Source: Cytophagales bacterium (GTDB taxonomy: Bacteria; Bacteroidota; Bacteroidia; Cytophagales; Spirosomataceae). From it: a stretch of DNA of 64,000 nt. This document shows positions 44,327 through 53,082 of the stretch, piece by piece (the stretch's first letter is position 1; each line of letters starts with the position of its first letter). The position numbers and the translations under genes were made by a program. Under the pieces are notes generated by a model that saw nothing but the letters and a program-made list of their open reading frames with translations, made no database searches and was not told the origin of the DNA. The DNA is taken from contig JAAFJP010000004.1 in the NCBI GenBank assembly GCA_013298125.1, positions 1 to 64,000 on the forward strand, read 5' to 3'.

Positions 44327-45181
44327 CTATTCGTAATACGTATAAGTAATCACATCCCCCTTGTTGCTTGTTGAGGTGATTGGAAGATTATACTTATTAT
44401 AGGTGTATTTATAAGTCGTAAAACTATCTCCAAACCATCCTCCAGTAACTCTTTCAGATAGAACATTACTTTTAGATACTCCTCCTGGGTAGGCTGAACT
44501 ACTGGGTAAACTAAACGAGTTAGGTCTGATTTTATCATCGTAGGTATATTCATTAATCTGACCTTCTTGGGTCATTTCAATCATATTTCCCTTTTTGTCA
44601 AATCTATAAGCATTCGAGGGTCTGGTTTGCGGATTTGTTTCAATTGATGACCTTGAAGATACTTGAACGGTATTATCTGTGTCGTTGTAAGCATAAAAAT
44701 CTTGACCCGATGAAGATTTTCTAACAATAACTCTGTTTTTGTTATCGTATTCAAAAAATTGTGGGCTGAGATTGAACACCATCTGTGGACTTGGAGAGAC
44801 GTAATCGGGATTTCTTGTGAAGTTTACTTCGATTTTTAAGTCTCCATTATATTTGTAGCGTGTTTCTGCGATGACAAATTTATTTTTTGTTATTCTGACT
44901 TCTCGCTTGAATTCGTCATAAAAATATTCAGAAATTCCATTCACCGAATCATCCACTTTCTTTAATAATGGTAAGCCATTTACGAAGATTGGACCTGTCA
45001 GTTCAACTATTTTATTGTCTGGTTTGGTCGTATTTATTGGTTCTGGGTCACCTGGAAGAGTAGCACCAGGAGGAACACTATTTGCAGGAACAAAACCGAT
45101 TGGTGAGGGTAAATCAGTTTTACCACAACTCACAATAACACCACAAAAGAAGAGAAAGCATAGTAATTTTTTCATAACCAC
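44327..45181 (-). CDS. Hypothetical lipoprotein with YD/RHS-like repeats
   Basis: The 284-residue protein has a lipoprotein signal (MVMKKLLCFLFFCGVIVSC). The mature part contains repeated Y-x-Y-(D/N) strands such as ETRYKYNGDLK, FEYDNKNRVIVRK, YRFDKKGNMIEMTQ, NEYTYDDKIRPN and TTYKYTYNKYNLP. These match the YD-repeat style of RHS-like exported proteins. No toxin domain is attached. The 3' end is three bases from the convergent DUF5009 gene. Confidence 0.78.
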   Translation of the reverse strand: MVMKKLLCFLFFCGVIVSCGKTDLPSPIGFVPANSVPPGATLPGDPEPINTTKPDNKIVELTGPIFVNGLPLLKKVDDSVNGISEYFYDEFKREVRITKNKFVIAETRYKYNGDLKIEVNFTRNPDYVSPSPQMVFNLSPQFFEYDNKNRVIVRKSSSGQDFYAYNDTDNTVQVSSRSSIETNPQTRPSNAYRFDKKGNMIEMTQEGQINEYTYDDKIRPNSFSLPSSSAYPGGVSKSNVLSERVTGGWFGDSFTTYKYTYNKYNLPITSTSNKGDVITYTYYE

Positions 45182-46066
45182 AGTTTGATTTTATGTGAAA
45201 ACTAAAAAGAATAACAATTTGATTTTCAGATGATTAAAGAACTATACAGTGGTTATCTATGACTAAAGGAGAAACTAAAAAATTGGGATTTTGTTTTGTT
45301 TTTTTGATGATTTATACGAAAACTAAAAACATAAATTAGGTTTTGGACAAAATTTAACTATTCTGGTTCTACTAAAACTTATTTGGGATAAATAGTAGAA
45401 CAGGTTTCCAACTTGTTCATAGGATTCCATGAACAGGTTGGAAACCTGTTCTACTTTATAATCCAGTACAAATCATAGTAGATTGATTTTTGAAATAGTA
45501 GTGTTAATATTTTAAATATCCAAAGTACTTTTGTGATATAATTACCCAAAGATAAAAAATGCCTCCTATAATATATTGTGGAGCAAAATTGAAGTGGTTA
45601 GAGTATAACAGGTTTCCAACCTGTTAGTCGGACTCCATTAACAGGTTGAAAACTTGTTGTACTCTATTTTACCCCACTAAATATTACAGTAGGAAAAGTG
45701 CAGACCACGGATTTTTTGCCAAAATTGAACTCAGCTTCAATATCTCCCGAAAGTTTTTCTTTCAAACGGATATGATGGGAGGATTCATCCGTTTGAGCAA
45801 CGTCCATACCACTCGCATAAAGATTACGCCCAACAAAGCATCTGGTTCGGACAGTTTTATGGTGCTTTGTGGTACAAATTTGGAAGAAATAGAAATAAAT
45901 AATTTTCAATTTCCAATACTCAATGTTAAATTTTCAAGTTAAAAAATGCAAAAAGTATGTGAATTGCAATCACTTGAACATTGTTAATTGAACATTGCAC
46001 ATTGAAAATTAAAATTTACACAAGAAATGCTGATAGCCGAAAGCTGACAGCCAACAGCCATAAACA
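45182..46066. repeat. Gene-poor gap with two related inverted repeats and a possible gene remnant
   Basis: No confident gene lies in this 885-base gap. Two inverted repeats of one family are present: 45394-45456 (AGTAGAACAGGTTTCCAACT arm) and 45600-45665 (AGTATAACAGGTTTCCAACC arm). Between 45664 and 45942 both strands hold open frames of about 80-98 codons. The minus one (RTRCFVGRNLYASGMDVAQ...) looks the more protein-like and could be a decayed gene. The end (45970-46066) carries TTGAACATTG motifs like those at 1245-1344. Confidence 0.6.
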
Positions 46067-47194
46067 ATGAATCTTTTTAACGTATATCCACTTTACGACA
46101 TCACGCCTGTAAGAGCTTCTGGAAGCAAATTATGGGATAAAAATGGTGTCGAATATCTTGACCTTTACGGAGGTCATGCCGTCATTTCTATTGGACATTC
46201 GCATCCGCATTATGTTCAGAAATTGACCGAACAATTAAGCAATCTTGGCTTTTATTCAAACTCAGTAAATATTCCAATTCAGCAAGAATTAGCGACTAAA
46301 TTAGGGGAACTTTCGGGCTACGAAGACTACGAACTTTTCCTTTGTAATTCAGGGGCAGAAGCTAATGAAAATGCCCTAAAAACTGCCTCATTTTTCAATG
46401 GTCGCAAGAAAGTAATTGCCTTCTCAAAAGCCTTTCATGGTAGAACGGCAGGGGCTGTTGCCGTTACAGACAACAAAGCCATCGTGGCATCTGTCAATTA
46501 TGACGAACACGTTACATTCTTGCCTTTCAATGACGTTGAAGCCTTGCGTGCGAACGTTACGGAAGAGATTTGTGCCGTCATCGTGGAGGGTATTCAAGGC
46601 GTGGGAGGTATCAATGTATGCTCAGATGAATTTTTGAAAGCTGCCCGTGAGGTTTGTGATAAGACGGGGGCAATTTTAATTTTGGATTCTGTCCAATGCG
46701 GTTATGGACGTTCGGGTAAATTTTTCTCGCATGATTTCTCAGGAATTCGTCCCGATATTATGACAACTGCCAAAGGGATGGGCAATGGTTTTCCGATTGG
46801 CGGCGTTTTGATTGCCCCTAAATTCAAAGCAAAACACGGAATGTTAGGCACAACTTTCGGAGGAAATCATTTGGCTTGTGCAGCGGCTGTGGCGGTTTTG
46901 GACGTAATGAAATCTGATAATTTAATGGAAAATGCTACGCAAAAAGGCAATTACCTTTTCGAGAATCTAAAAGGAATTTCAGGCATCAAAGAAACCCGTG
47001 GACGTGGCTTAATGATAGGCATTGAATTTGAACAACCCGTTGATAAAATCAGAGATTCGTTACTCTTCGACCATAAAATTTTCTGTGGATATTCTGGTAA
47101 AAATACGTTGAGATTATTACCAAGTTTGGCTCTTGGGCAGGAGGAGTGTGATAGATTTTTGGAGGCTTTGTGGACGGTAAACGGTAAAGGGTGA
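46067..47194 (+). CDS. argD: Acetylornithine aminotransferase-like (class III aminotransferase)
   Basis: PLP-dependent aminotransferase of arginine synthesis (acetylated or succinylated ornithine). The segments VYPLYDITPVRASGSKLWD, GGHAVISIGHSHPHYV, LFLCNSGAEANENALK, AFHGRTAGAVAVT, ILDSVQCGYGRSGKFF and TTAKGMGNGFPIGGVL (Lys for PLP) are all present. The 375-residue length is typical. The last codons (TVNGKG and the stop) lie inside the left arm of an inverted repeat, so the C-terminus was probably extended by that element. It is 8 kb away from argC, with which it is usually adjacent. Confidence 0.93.
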   Translation: MNLFNVYPLYDITPVRASGSKLWDKNGVEYLDLYGGHAVISIGHSHPHYVQKLTEQLSNLGFYSNSVNIPIQQELATKLGELSGYEDYELFLCNSGAEANENALKTASFFNGRKKVIAFSKAFHGRTAGAVAVTDNKAIVASVNYDEHVTFLPFNDVEALRANVTEEICAVIVEGIQGVGGINVCSDEFLKAAREVCDKTGAILILDSVQCGYGRSGKFFSHDFSGIRPDIMTTAKGMGNGFPIGGVLIAPKFKAKHGMLGTTFGGNHLACAAAVAVLDVMKSDNLMENATQKGNYLFENLKGISGIKETRGRGLMIGIEFEQPVDKIRDSLLFDHKIFCGYSGKNTLRLLPSLALGQEECDRFLEALWTVNGKG

Positions 47195-47308
47195 ACGATA
47201 CACGGTGAACAGATTTGACGAAAAAAGGGTAAACGATTGATTTCGCTTACCCTTTTTGATATTTTTATTCTCTAAAACCGTTCACCTTTTACCGTTCACC
47301 GTGAACCG
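47174..47308. repeat. Inverted repeat overlapping the 3' end of argD
   Basis: GGTAAACGGTAAAGGGTGAA pairs with TTCACCTTTTACCGTTCACC; the motif GGTGAACGGTAAA recurs. The left arm encodes the last residues and stop codon of argD, and the right arm encodes the last residues of the minus-strand ORF ending at 47289. A strong inner hairpin AAAAAGGGTAAACG/CGCTTACCCTTTTT (about 47220-47258) may act as terminator. Confidence 0.75.
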
Positions 47309-47546
47309 ACTCTTCTTCCTCCTCTAAAATTTTAGTAATTATTTTTTTCCATACTTTGGTTTCTTCTTTGGTAATTTGTTGTTGTTCAATTGGCAATCTT
47401 TCTGTGGTGCTGACACCCTGTAATCGCTTGTAAGTCAGGCTGTTGATTATGCTTTCTTCTCGCCACGAGATAATCTTCGTGTTTTCGTCCTCCGAGGTTT
47501 CCTCTCGAAAGTGCCGTGCCAATAATATGTAGTCTATCTTTAACAT
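47289..47546 (-). CDS. Small hypothetical protein (85 aa)
   Basis: From MLKIDYILLARHFREETSED the frame runs 85 residues, mostly charged and helical (KKIITKILEEEEES). An upstream start at 47591 would add 15 hydrophobic residues. The last residues SVHGER lie inside an inverted repeat. No family is recognised. Coding status is uncertain, though the composition is protein-like. Confidence 0.45.
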   Translation of the reverse strand: MLKIDYILLARHFREETSEDENTKIISWREESIINSLTYKRLQGVSTTERLPIEQQQITKEETKVWKKIITKILEEEEESVHGER

Positions 47547-47591
47547 TAGGGTTAATAATATTTTGTTTTTAATCAGATAAATAACCGACAA

Positions 47592-48317
47592 TATCAGTTT
47601 TTATCAATTTGTTGAATAAATGCTGTGAATCTGTTTAGACTTTCTCTTTTGGTTTTAAAATTAGGTTATTTTTGAATCTACTTTTTTAAAATTCGTGATA
47701 CATAGCAGAGCTACATTGAACGAATTTTAGAAGAGTAGATTTAAAAAGAGACAATTTTAATCAAAAGAGAAAGTTTAAACAGATTCTTCATTATAAAAGA
47801 CTGAAAAAAGTCTCTTAGGTAACGCAATTAAAATAAAATTTCTCAAAAAAGTACAGTAATCTGACAGATGCAAGTTCAAATTATATAAAAATGAGCATTT
47901 TTACTCAATTCTATTTGAAAAGGGTGAGTATCAAATACTTATCCATTTACTGAGGAATAAATTTACTCAAAAATATGATACAACAACCACGGAAGCCATT
48001 TTTTGGCAAGGGTTTTGTAAAATAGGTATTAGGTGTTAAAGTAACCTCTCCCCCAGCCCCTCTCCTGCTGAGAGGGGGGCATTCACCTGCAAAAACTCCC
48101 CTCTCAGCAGGAGAGGGGCTGGGGGAGAGGTTGAAGTACAAAAGAACAATTAGGCTTCAATACATTTTGATATTAACTCAAAATGTGATTATTTTGCGTT
48201 TCTTTTGCGTTATTCTAAATGCTCAAAAAAGAATATTCCTTAAATAAATACGTACCAAAATCTGCCAATTAACCACATTGACAGACAAAAAGATAACAAA
48301 CAAATAATAATTTAAAA
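47592..48317. repeat. Gap with a long imperfect inverted repeat upstream of the PpiD-like gene
   Basis: This 726-base gap has no gene. An inverted repeat with arms of about 65 bases spans 47627-47786 (outer arms GAATCTGTTTAGACTTTCTC / GAGAAAGTTTAAACAGATTC, spacer near 47697-47720). The GC-rich element copy 5 follows at 48042-48132. The remaining 150 bases should hold the promoter of the PpiD-like gene, but no clear box is seen. Confidence 0.75.
48042..48132. repeat. GC-rich inverted repeat, AACCTCACCCCC family, copy 5 (variant)
   Basis: Arms AACCTCTCCCCCAGCCCC / GGGGCTGGGGGAGAGGTT: relative to the other copies an A is changed to T in the left arm and the matching T to A in the right arm. Tips CTCCTGCTGAG and CTCAGCAGGAG. 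It lies upstream of the PpiD-like gene. Confidence 0.95.
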
Positions 48318-50435
48318 ATGGCATTAATTACCAAAATTAGAGAGAAGTCGGGAATCGCAGCCGCAGCAATCGCTATCAGTTTAATTCTTTTCCTTATTGG
48401 TGGAGACCTTTTTTCTGGTAACTCACGTTTCTTCGGAGGTTCAAGCCAAGTAGTAGGCGAAATTGGAGGAGAGAGCATCCAATACAAGGATTTTCAGAAA
48501 AAAGTTGAAGAACTAACTCAAAATTACACCGCCCAAGCTGGACGTAGCCCAGGCGACCAAGAAACCGCTCAAATGCGTGAGCAAGTTTGGAATCAATACC
48601 TCTTGGATTTGGCTTATGGCAAAGAATACGAGGCATTGGGACTGTCAGTATCTCCAAAAGAATTGGTTGATATGGTGCAGGGAACAAACATTCACCCATC
48701 AGTTCGTCAGCAATTTACGAATCCACAGACGGGTCAATTTGACAAAACGTATGTGATTCAATTTTTGAAAAACTTTAAAACAATGCCAGTTGCTCAACAA
48801 CAACAATGGGCTTTGTTTGAGAAATCAATTGGCGAAGACCGTTTGAGAACGAAATATGAGAATTTGTTGAAAATGTCCACTTACACGACCAACGCAGAGG
48901 CTCAAAAAGAATACACCGCTCAGACTTCAAAGGTTGATGCACATTATTTGTACGTTCCTTTCTATTCTGTGCCTGATTCGACTATCAAGGTAACGGATTC
49001 ACAGTTGGAGGATTATTTGTCGAAGCACAAGGAAGCCTACAAAGGACAAAACACACGTTCTATCCAGTACGTAACGTTCCCTGTGATTCCTTCAAAACAA
49101 GATACAGCATCGTTTTATAACGACATCAAACGCTTGGCTAAGGAATTGGCAGTTACGAAAAATGACTCAGCTTTTGCGATGATGAATTCAGATACTAAAA
49201 CGCCTTACTACGCAACTTTGGCAGAGATTCCAGAGGCTGTAAAAGGTCAATTAGGCTCAATGACCGTAGGCGGAATTTATGGTCCTTTCAAAAACGGAAT
49301 GTCATATTCAATCTATAAGTATGGTGGTGTTCAGAAAGATTCTTTGTTTACCGTTCGTGCAAGTCATATCTTAATCAATGCACAAAAAACAGCCCCTGAT
49401 TCAGTAAAGGCAGCGGCTCGTAAGCGTGCAGAAGGTGTTTTAGCTCAAATCAAAGGTGGTGCATCGTTTGAAGCAATGGCTCAACAATTTGGTTCAGATG
49501 GAACGGCTCAACAAGGTGGAGATTTAGGATATTTCAAAAACAATGGTGGAATGGTTAAGCCTTTTGAAAATGCCGTTTTCGGATTCTCAGGAACGGGTTT
49601 ATTGCCAGGGATTGTAGAAACAGATTTCGGTTATCATATCGTGAAAGTTACAGAAGCTAAAACGAATACACGTTATAAATTAGCGGCGGTAAATCGTACG
49701 ATTGCTCCAAGTCAGGCTACGATGGATGAGGTGTTGCGTAAGGCAGATGCTTTTGCTACGAACAACGACACAAAAGATAAGTTTGAGGCGGCTTTGAAGA
49801 AAGACAAAACCTTGATTATGATGCGTGGAGATAAAATCCCAGAAGGTGCTGCGGGTTTCAATAACTTACAAAACGCTCGTGAGACAGTACGTTGGGCATT
49901 TAATGATGATACAAAATTGGGTGCGGTTTCAACCGTTTTCCAAAACGAAAACCAATATATCGTAGCTTTATTGACAGGTTCGACAGACAGAGATAACGTA
50001 AAAATCAACGACTTCCGTGATGAATTGACGGCTGCTGTGAGGGCAGAGATGAAAGCAGAAATCATAATGAAGAAATTGAGTGGTATTTCTGGAACATTAG
50101 AGCAAATGGCTCAAAAATACGGTGCAGGTGCATTGGTAGAGACTGTAAAAGACATCACGCTTGCACAAGGCGTATTGACGAGTGCAGGTGCTGACCCAAC
50201 GGCATTAGGAAAAGCATTTGGTTTGAAGGTAGGACAAAAATCTAAGCCATTCAAAGGAGATGCAGGTGTTTTTGTAATGGAAACCACAAAATCAACCCCA
50301 GCCCCAGCCATTGCAGATATGACGATGTACAAGAACTCAGCAAAGATGATGGCGGCACAAAGAACGTCATACTATATCAACGAAGCCATCAAAGACAATG
50401 CGAAGGTGGTTGATAATAGAGCTAAGTTTTATTAA
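48318..50435 (+). CDS. PpiD/SurA-like peptidylprolyl isomerase
   Basis: The 705-residue periplasmic folding factor is anchored by one N-terminal helix (IAAAAIAISLILFLIGGDLF). A SurA_N-type helical region follows (about 45-200, with QETAQMREQVWNQYLLDL). A parvulin domain covers about residues 344-444: VRASHILI, GGASFEAMAQQFGSDG, GGDLGYFKNNGGMVKPFENAVF and TDFGYHIVKVTE. The C-terminal 250 residues form a further chaperone-like region. The architecture matches E. coli PpiD, which helps outer-membrane proteins fold. Confidence 0.92.
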   Translation: MALITKIREKSGIAAAAIAISLILFLIGGDLFSGNSRFFGGSSQVVGEIGGESIQYKDFQKKVEELTQNYTAQAGRSPGDQETAQMREQVWNQYLLDLAYGKEYEALGLSVSPKELVDMVQGTNIHPSVRQQFTNPQTGQFDKTYVIQFLKNFKTMPVAQQQQWALFEKSIGEDRLRTKYENLLKMSTYTTNAEAQKEYTAQTSKVDAHYLYVPFYSVPDSTIKVTDSQLEDYLSKHKEAYKGQNTRSIQYVTFPVIPSKQDTASFYNDIKRLAKELAVTKNDSAFAMMNSDTKTPYYATLAEIPEAVKGQLGSMTVGGIYGPFKNGMSYSIYKYGGVQKDSLFTVRASHILINAQKTAPDSVKAAARKRAEGVLAQIKGGASFEAMAQQFGSDGTAQQGGDLGYFKNNGGMVKPFENAVFGFSGTGLLPGIVETDFGYHIVKVTEAKTNTRYKLAAVNRTIAPSQATMDEVLRKADAFATNNDTKDKFEAALKKDKTLIMMRGDKIPEGAAGFNNLQNARETVRWAFNDDTKLGAVSTVFQNENQYIVALLTGSTDRDNVKINDFRDELTAAVRAEMKAEIIMKKLSGISGTLEQMAQKYGAGALVETVKDITLAQGVLTSAGADPTALGKAFGLKVGQKSKPFKGDAGVFVMETTKSTPAPAIADMTMYKNSAKMMAAQRTSYYINEAIKDNAKVVDNRAKFY

Positions 50436-50795
50436 GAATTTTCGACTTTTGGAATACAAGAAAGGTGTCTCGTGAGGGATGCCTTTTTTTGTTTTGGAGG
50501 ATAAAAAAGGGGGTTATAAGGAGGTTAAATTATGTCCGCATTGCAGACACAATTCAAAAATCAATTGCGTCTGCAATGCGGACGTAATTGATTTTTGAAA
50601 GATAAATTTTAGATTTTAGTCAGCAAATATCAACTCTATTTACCCTCAGAAAAATCATTGATTGAGGAATTGAATAAGACTTTGCGAGGACAATAAGATT
50701 GTTTCCAAAGAACTTTGCTCCGCAAGATTGAGGGTTGATTTTTAGAGAAAAAGCCGTTTCAGATTTGCTGAGACGGCTTTTTTGGTTTGAAAATT
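50436..50795. repeat. Gap with an inverted repeat between the PpiD-like and HNH genes
   Basis: The 360-base gap has no confident gene. A weak hairpin with T-run at 50461-50492 probably terminates the PpiD-like gene. An inverted repeat at 50528-50589 pairs TTATGTCCGCATTGCAGAC with GTCTGCAATGCGGACGTAA. Around 50632-50697 a short frame reads LYLPSEKSLIEELNKTLRGQ to a stop without a start codon and may be a gene remnant. Confidence 0.6.
50752..50785 (-). terminator. Terminator of the HNH endonuclease gene
   Basis: AGCCGTTTCAG pairs with CTGAGACGGCT, with T-runs on both strands. It is about 11 bases past the HNH stop codon. Confidence 0.8.
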
Positions 50796-51851
50796 TTATA
50801 TTTTCCTAATCATTCCAGAATACTTAAACATTCCAAATACACTTGTTCGGTGGTGTTTTAGAAATATAACAGATGGTTTGAAATAATCATCTTTGGGAAC
50901 TATTATTTTCTTTCCATGATATTCGTTTAAAAGTGTATTTTTAACATCCTCGTGTACAACAACTTTTAAATCATCATCAATAGTTATGAAACCCTTATCA
51001 AATGCCCAGTGCATATCCCGACAAAGTGCAATACCATTACAAGGTAGAAATGTCCCTAAATGAGCTTTGGGTTTTATATGAGCAGCTTCTAAATTATAAA
51101 ATGAACTCCAATAAATTACTTTTTCAGTGATTGCACATTTGTAATCATAAGCTAATAGAACAAACTCTCTAAAAGTTACAGAATTAAATAAGTGAGCACC
51201 TCTAATTTGTTCTATATCCTCGTAATTTTCTTTTTGTTGTTCTACTATTTCTTTTTCAACATCATTGGTAATTACAACCTCTTGTAAAATCTCTTCTTGT
51301 TGTTTTACTATTTCTCTTTCAGCATCATTAGCAATTACAACTTTGATATTATCTATATTATTTACACTATGCTCTATGAAAGATAAATCACCTTCAAAAA
51401 GTGCGTGTCCTCCTCTCATCTTTGAGGAGGTAATTAAAGAATCAAGAAATTGATAGTTTTCATTTTCATTATCAAAACGATACATGAAATATAAAGGCAT
51501 CAACTCATTATCATTCTGTACTACTCTTTCAAAAACCACAATATCATTGGGCTGATAAAGTTTATCTGGGTCTATAAGTTTATTCAAATAGATTCGGAAC
51601 TCATCTCTCGTACCATTTGACTGAGTATGTTTGTCGTTATGAAAAACGTACCATGAATATACTTTTTCATTTTTAAAGAATGGAACAATAGGTATAACGA
51701 CAGCATCATTAGTTATAACTTTCGATAATTGAGGAAAAAAATCTTGAACCTGTTTTGACACATAAATGTATCTACCTCTTGAAACGCTTCCATCAGGTTT
51801 GGGGCTGCCCAACTCTTGAAACCCTAATTTCTTTATGTAATATTTTGCCAT
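50796..51851 (-). CDS. HNH restriction endonuclease of the type II R-M operon
   Basis: The 351-residue protein has a C-terminal HNH nuclease (about residues 220-310): YKCAITEKVI, LEAAHIKPKAHLG, NGIALCRDMHWAFDKGFI. This is the usual restriction HNH form with the HIKP histidine and an N...H pair. The N-terminal half, with GTRDEFRIYLNKL and NDIVVFERV, faintly resembles B3/EcoRII-N-type DNA recognition domains; that is tentative. The start overlaps the end of the upstream methyltransferase by 59 bases in another frame, so the genes are translationally coupled. Cleavage of unmethylated sites is the expected role. Confidence 0.82.
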   Translation of the reverse strand: MAKYYIKKLGFQELGSPKPDGSVSRGRYIYVSKQVQDFFPQLSKVITNDAVVIPIVPFFKNEKVYSWYVFHNDKHTQSNGTRDEFRIYLNKLIDPDKLYQPNDIVVFERVVQNDNELMPLYFMYRFDNENENYQFLDSLITSSKMRGGHALFEGDLSFIEHSVNNIDNIKVVIANDAEREIVKQQEEILQEVVITNDVEKEIVEQQKENYEDIEQIRGAHLFNSVTFREFVLLAYDYKCAITEKVIYWSSFYNLEAAHIKPKAHLGTFLPCNGIALCRDMHWAFDKGFITIDDDLKVVVHEDVKNTLLNEYHGKKIIVPKDDYFKPSVIFLKHHRTSVFGMFKYSGMIRKI

Positions 51852-53082
51852 AATATTTTTCTATAAATTCATTTGTTGCTAAGGCGATTATTTTTGCAAA
51901 AAGTGGTGGTACTGCATTTCCAATCATTTTATATTGGTCTTGTTGACTTCCTAAAAATTCAAAATCATCATCAAATGTTTGAAGTCTTGCAGCTTCTCTT
52001 ATAGTAATTGTCCTTGCTTGTTTACTATCTGGATGTATGTGACGAAGACCATCTTTATATAAATGTGCTGGAATTGTATTACTTGGCTTATCCCATCTTA
52101 GAACGTGATATTTATGTACATTTGAATTTCTACCTGTAACTTTTGTATATAGTTCTTTTAATTTATCAATTTTAGTAAATTCATTTCTCCCCGTTTCCAA
52201 GTCTTCTGCCAATAATTTAAAAATAGCAATGTCTCTCTGGCTCTGTGTTCTTGGTAAATTATTTAAAAAATCATGATTTTTATCATACGCATGACTAAAA
52301 ACTTTTCCATTATATTTTTGCGGTATGTCGAGAGGAAACAATTTAGGCAAATCACCAATTGCTTCACGTACTGTGCTAACATTTTTAGTTTGGTATTTTT
52401 TCAGAATGAACTCATAAAAATCATATAAAGCGGTTTGTGGATTTTCTTCAATAAATTCACGATTTACCCCTAAAATAATTAACCTTTTTCTTGACTGAGG
52501 AATACCAAACTTAGAACAGTCAAGTAAAGCAAGCTGTCGCAAATTGTCGGTTATTTCATACCCGATTTCAGAAAAAGCGTTTGTAATTCTATCAACTATT
52601 GAGATACCGCCTGGTGAAGCACTTAATAACCCCTCAACATTTTCAAAAACAAATACTTTTGGTCTAAATTTATCAACAACTTCTAAGTAGCTCTCAAAAA
52701 GATAATTTCTGTAATCATCTTTCATTCTATTTTCATCTCTTATCCTTCCTGCCATAGAATAGGCTTGGCAAGGAGGTCCACCAACAATTAAATCAACAGT
52801 TTTATCTTCTACTAAACTGCATAATCCATTATTTTGTCCATAATCTGAATCATTCCATCCATAAAATAATTCATAGATTCTTTGTATATCAAATCGCAGA
52901 ACTATTTTTTTTCCATTCAGTCTCCATTTGTCTGAAAGTCTCTTACTCAAAGTTTCGCAAGGCATTTTCTCCCATTCCAAACACGCCAAGGTATTGTATT
53001 TACCAGAGTGTTCAAATCCATCTGTTAAACCTCCACAACCTGCAAATAAATCAATGACATTAAGTTTTCTATTATTTTCCAT
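51793..53082 (-). CDS. DNA (cytosine-5) methyltransferase A
   Basis: The 429-residue m5C methyltransferase has motifs I (VIDLFAGCGGLTDGFE), IV (GGPPCQAYSMAGR, catalytic Cys), VI (ENVEGLL), VIII (QSRKRLIILG) and X (GNAVPPLFAKIIA), with a target-recognition region in between (about 250-360). It overlaps the upstream methyltransferase by 11 bases and the downstream HNH gene by 59. The C-terminal residues beyond EKYYGK lie in the overlap. It probably protects one strand of an asymmetric site. Confidence 0.93.
   Translation of the reverse strand: MENNRKLNVIDLFAGCGGLTDGFEHSGKYNTLACLEWEKMPCETLSKRLSDKWRLNGKKIVLRFDIQRIYELFYGWNDSDYGQNNGLCSLVEDKTVDLIVGGPPCQAYSMAGRIRDENRMKDDYRNYLFESYLEVVDKFRPKVFVFENVEGLLSASPGGISIVDRITNAFSEIGYEITDNLRQLALLDCSKFGIPQSRKRLIILGVNREFIEENPQTALYDFYEFILKKYQTKNVSTVREAIGDLPKLFPLDIPQKYNGKVFSHAYDKNHDFLNNLPRTQSQRDIAIFKLLAEDLETGRNEFTKIDKLKELYTKVTGRNSNVHKYHVLRWDKPSNTIPAHLYKDGLRHIHPDSKQARTITIREAARLQTFDDDFEFLGSQQDQYKMIGNAVPPLFAKIIALATNEFIEKYYGKILHKEIRVSRVGQPQT

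Noticed and set aside
45646-45942. 98-codon plus-strand frame in the gap before argD
   Set aside because: It overlaps an inverted repeat and an equally long frame on the other strand; neither has recognisable features, so it is noted only as a possible remnant.
47947-48141. 64-codon minus-strand frame
   Set aside because: It is a translation of the GC-rich inverted repeat (SPSPAERG-type sequence) and not a gene.
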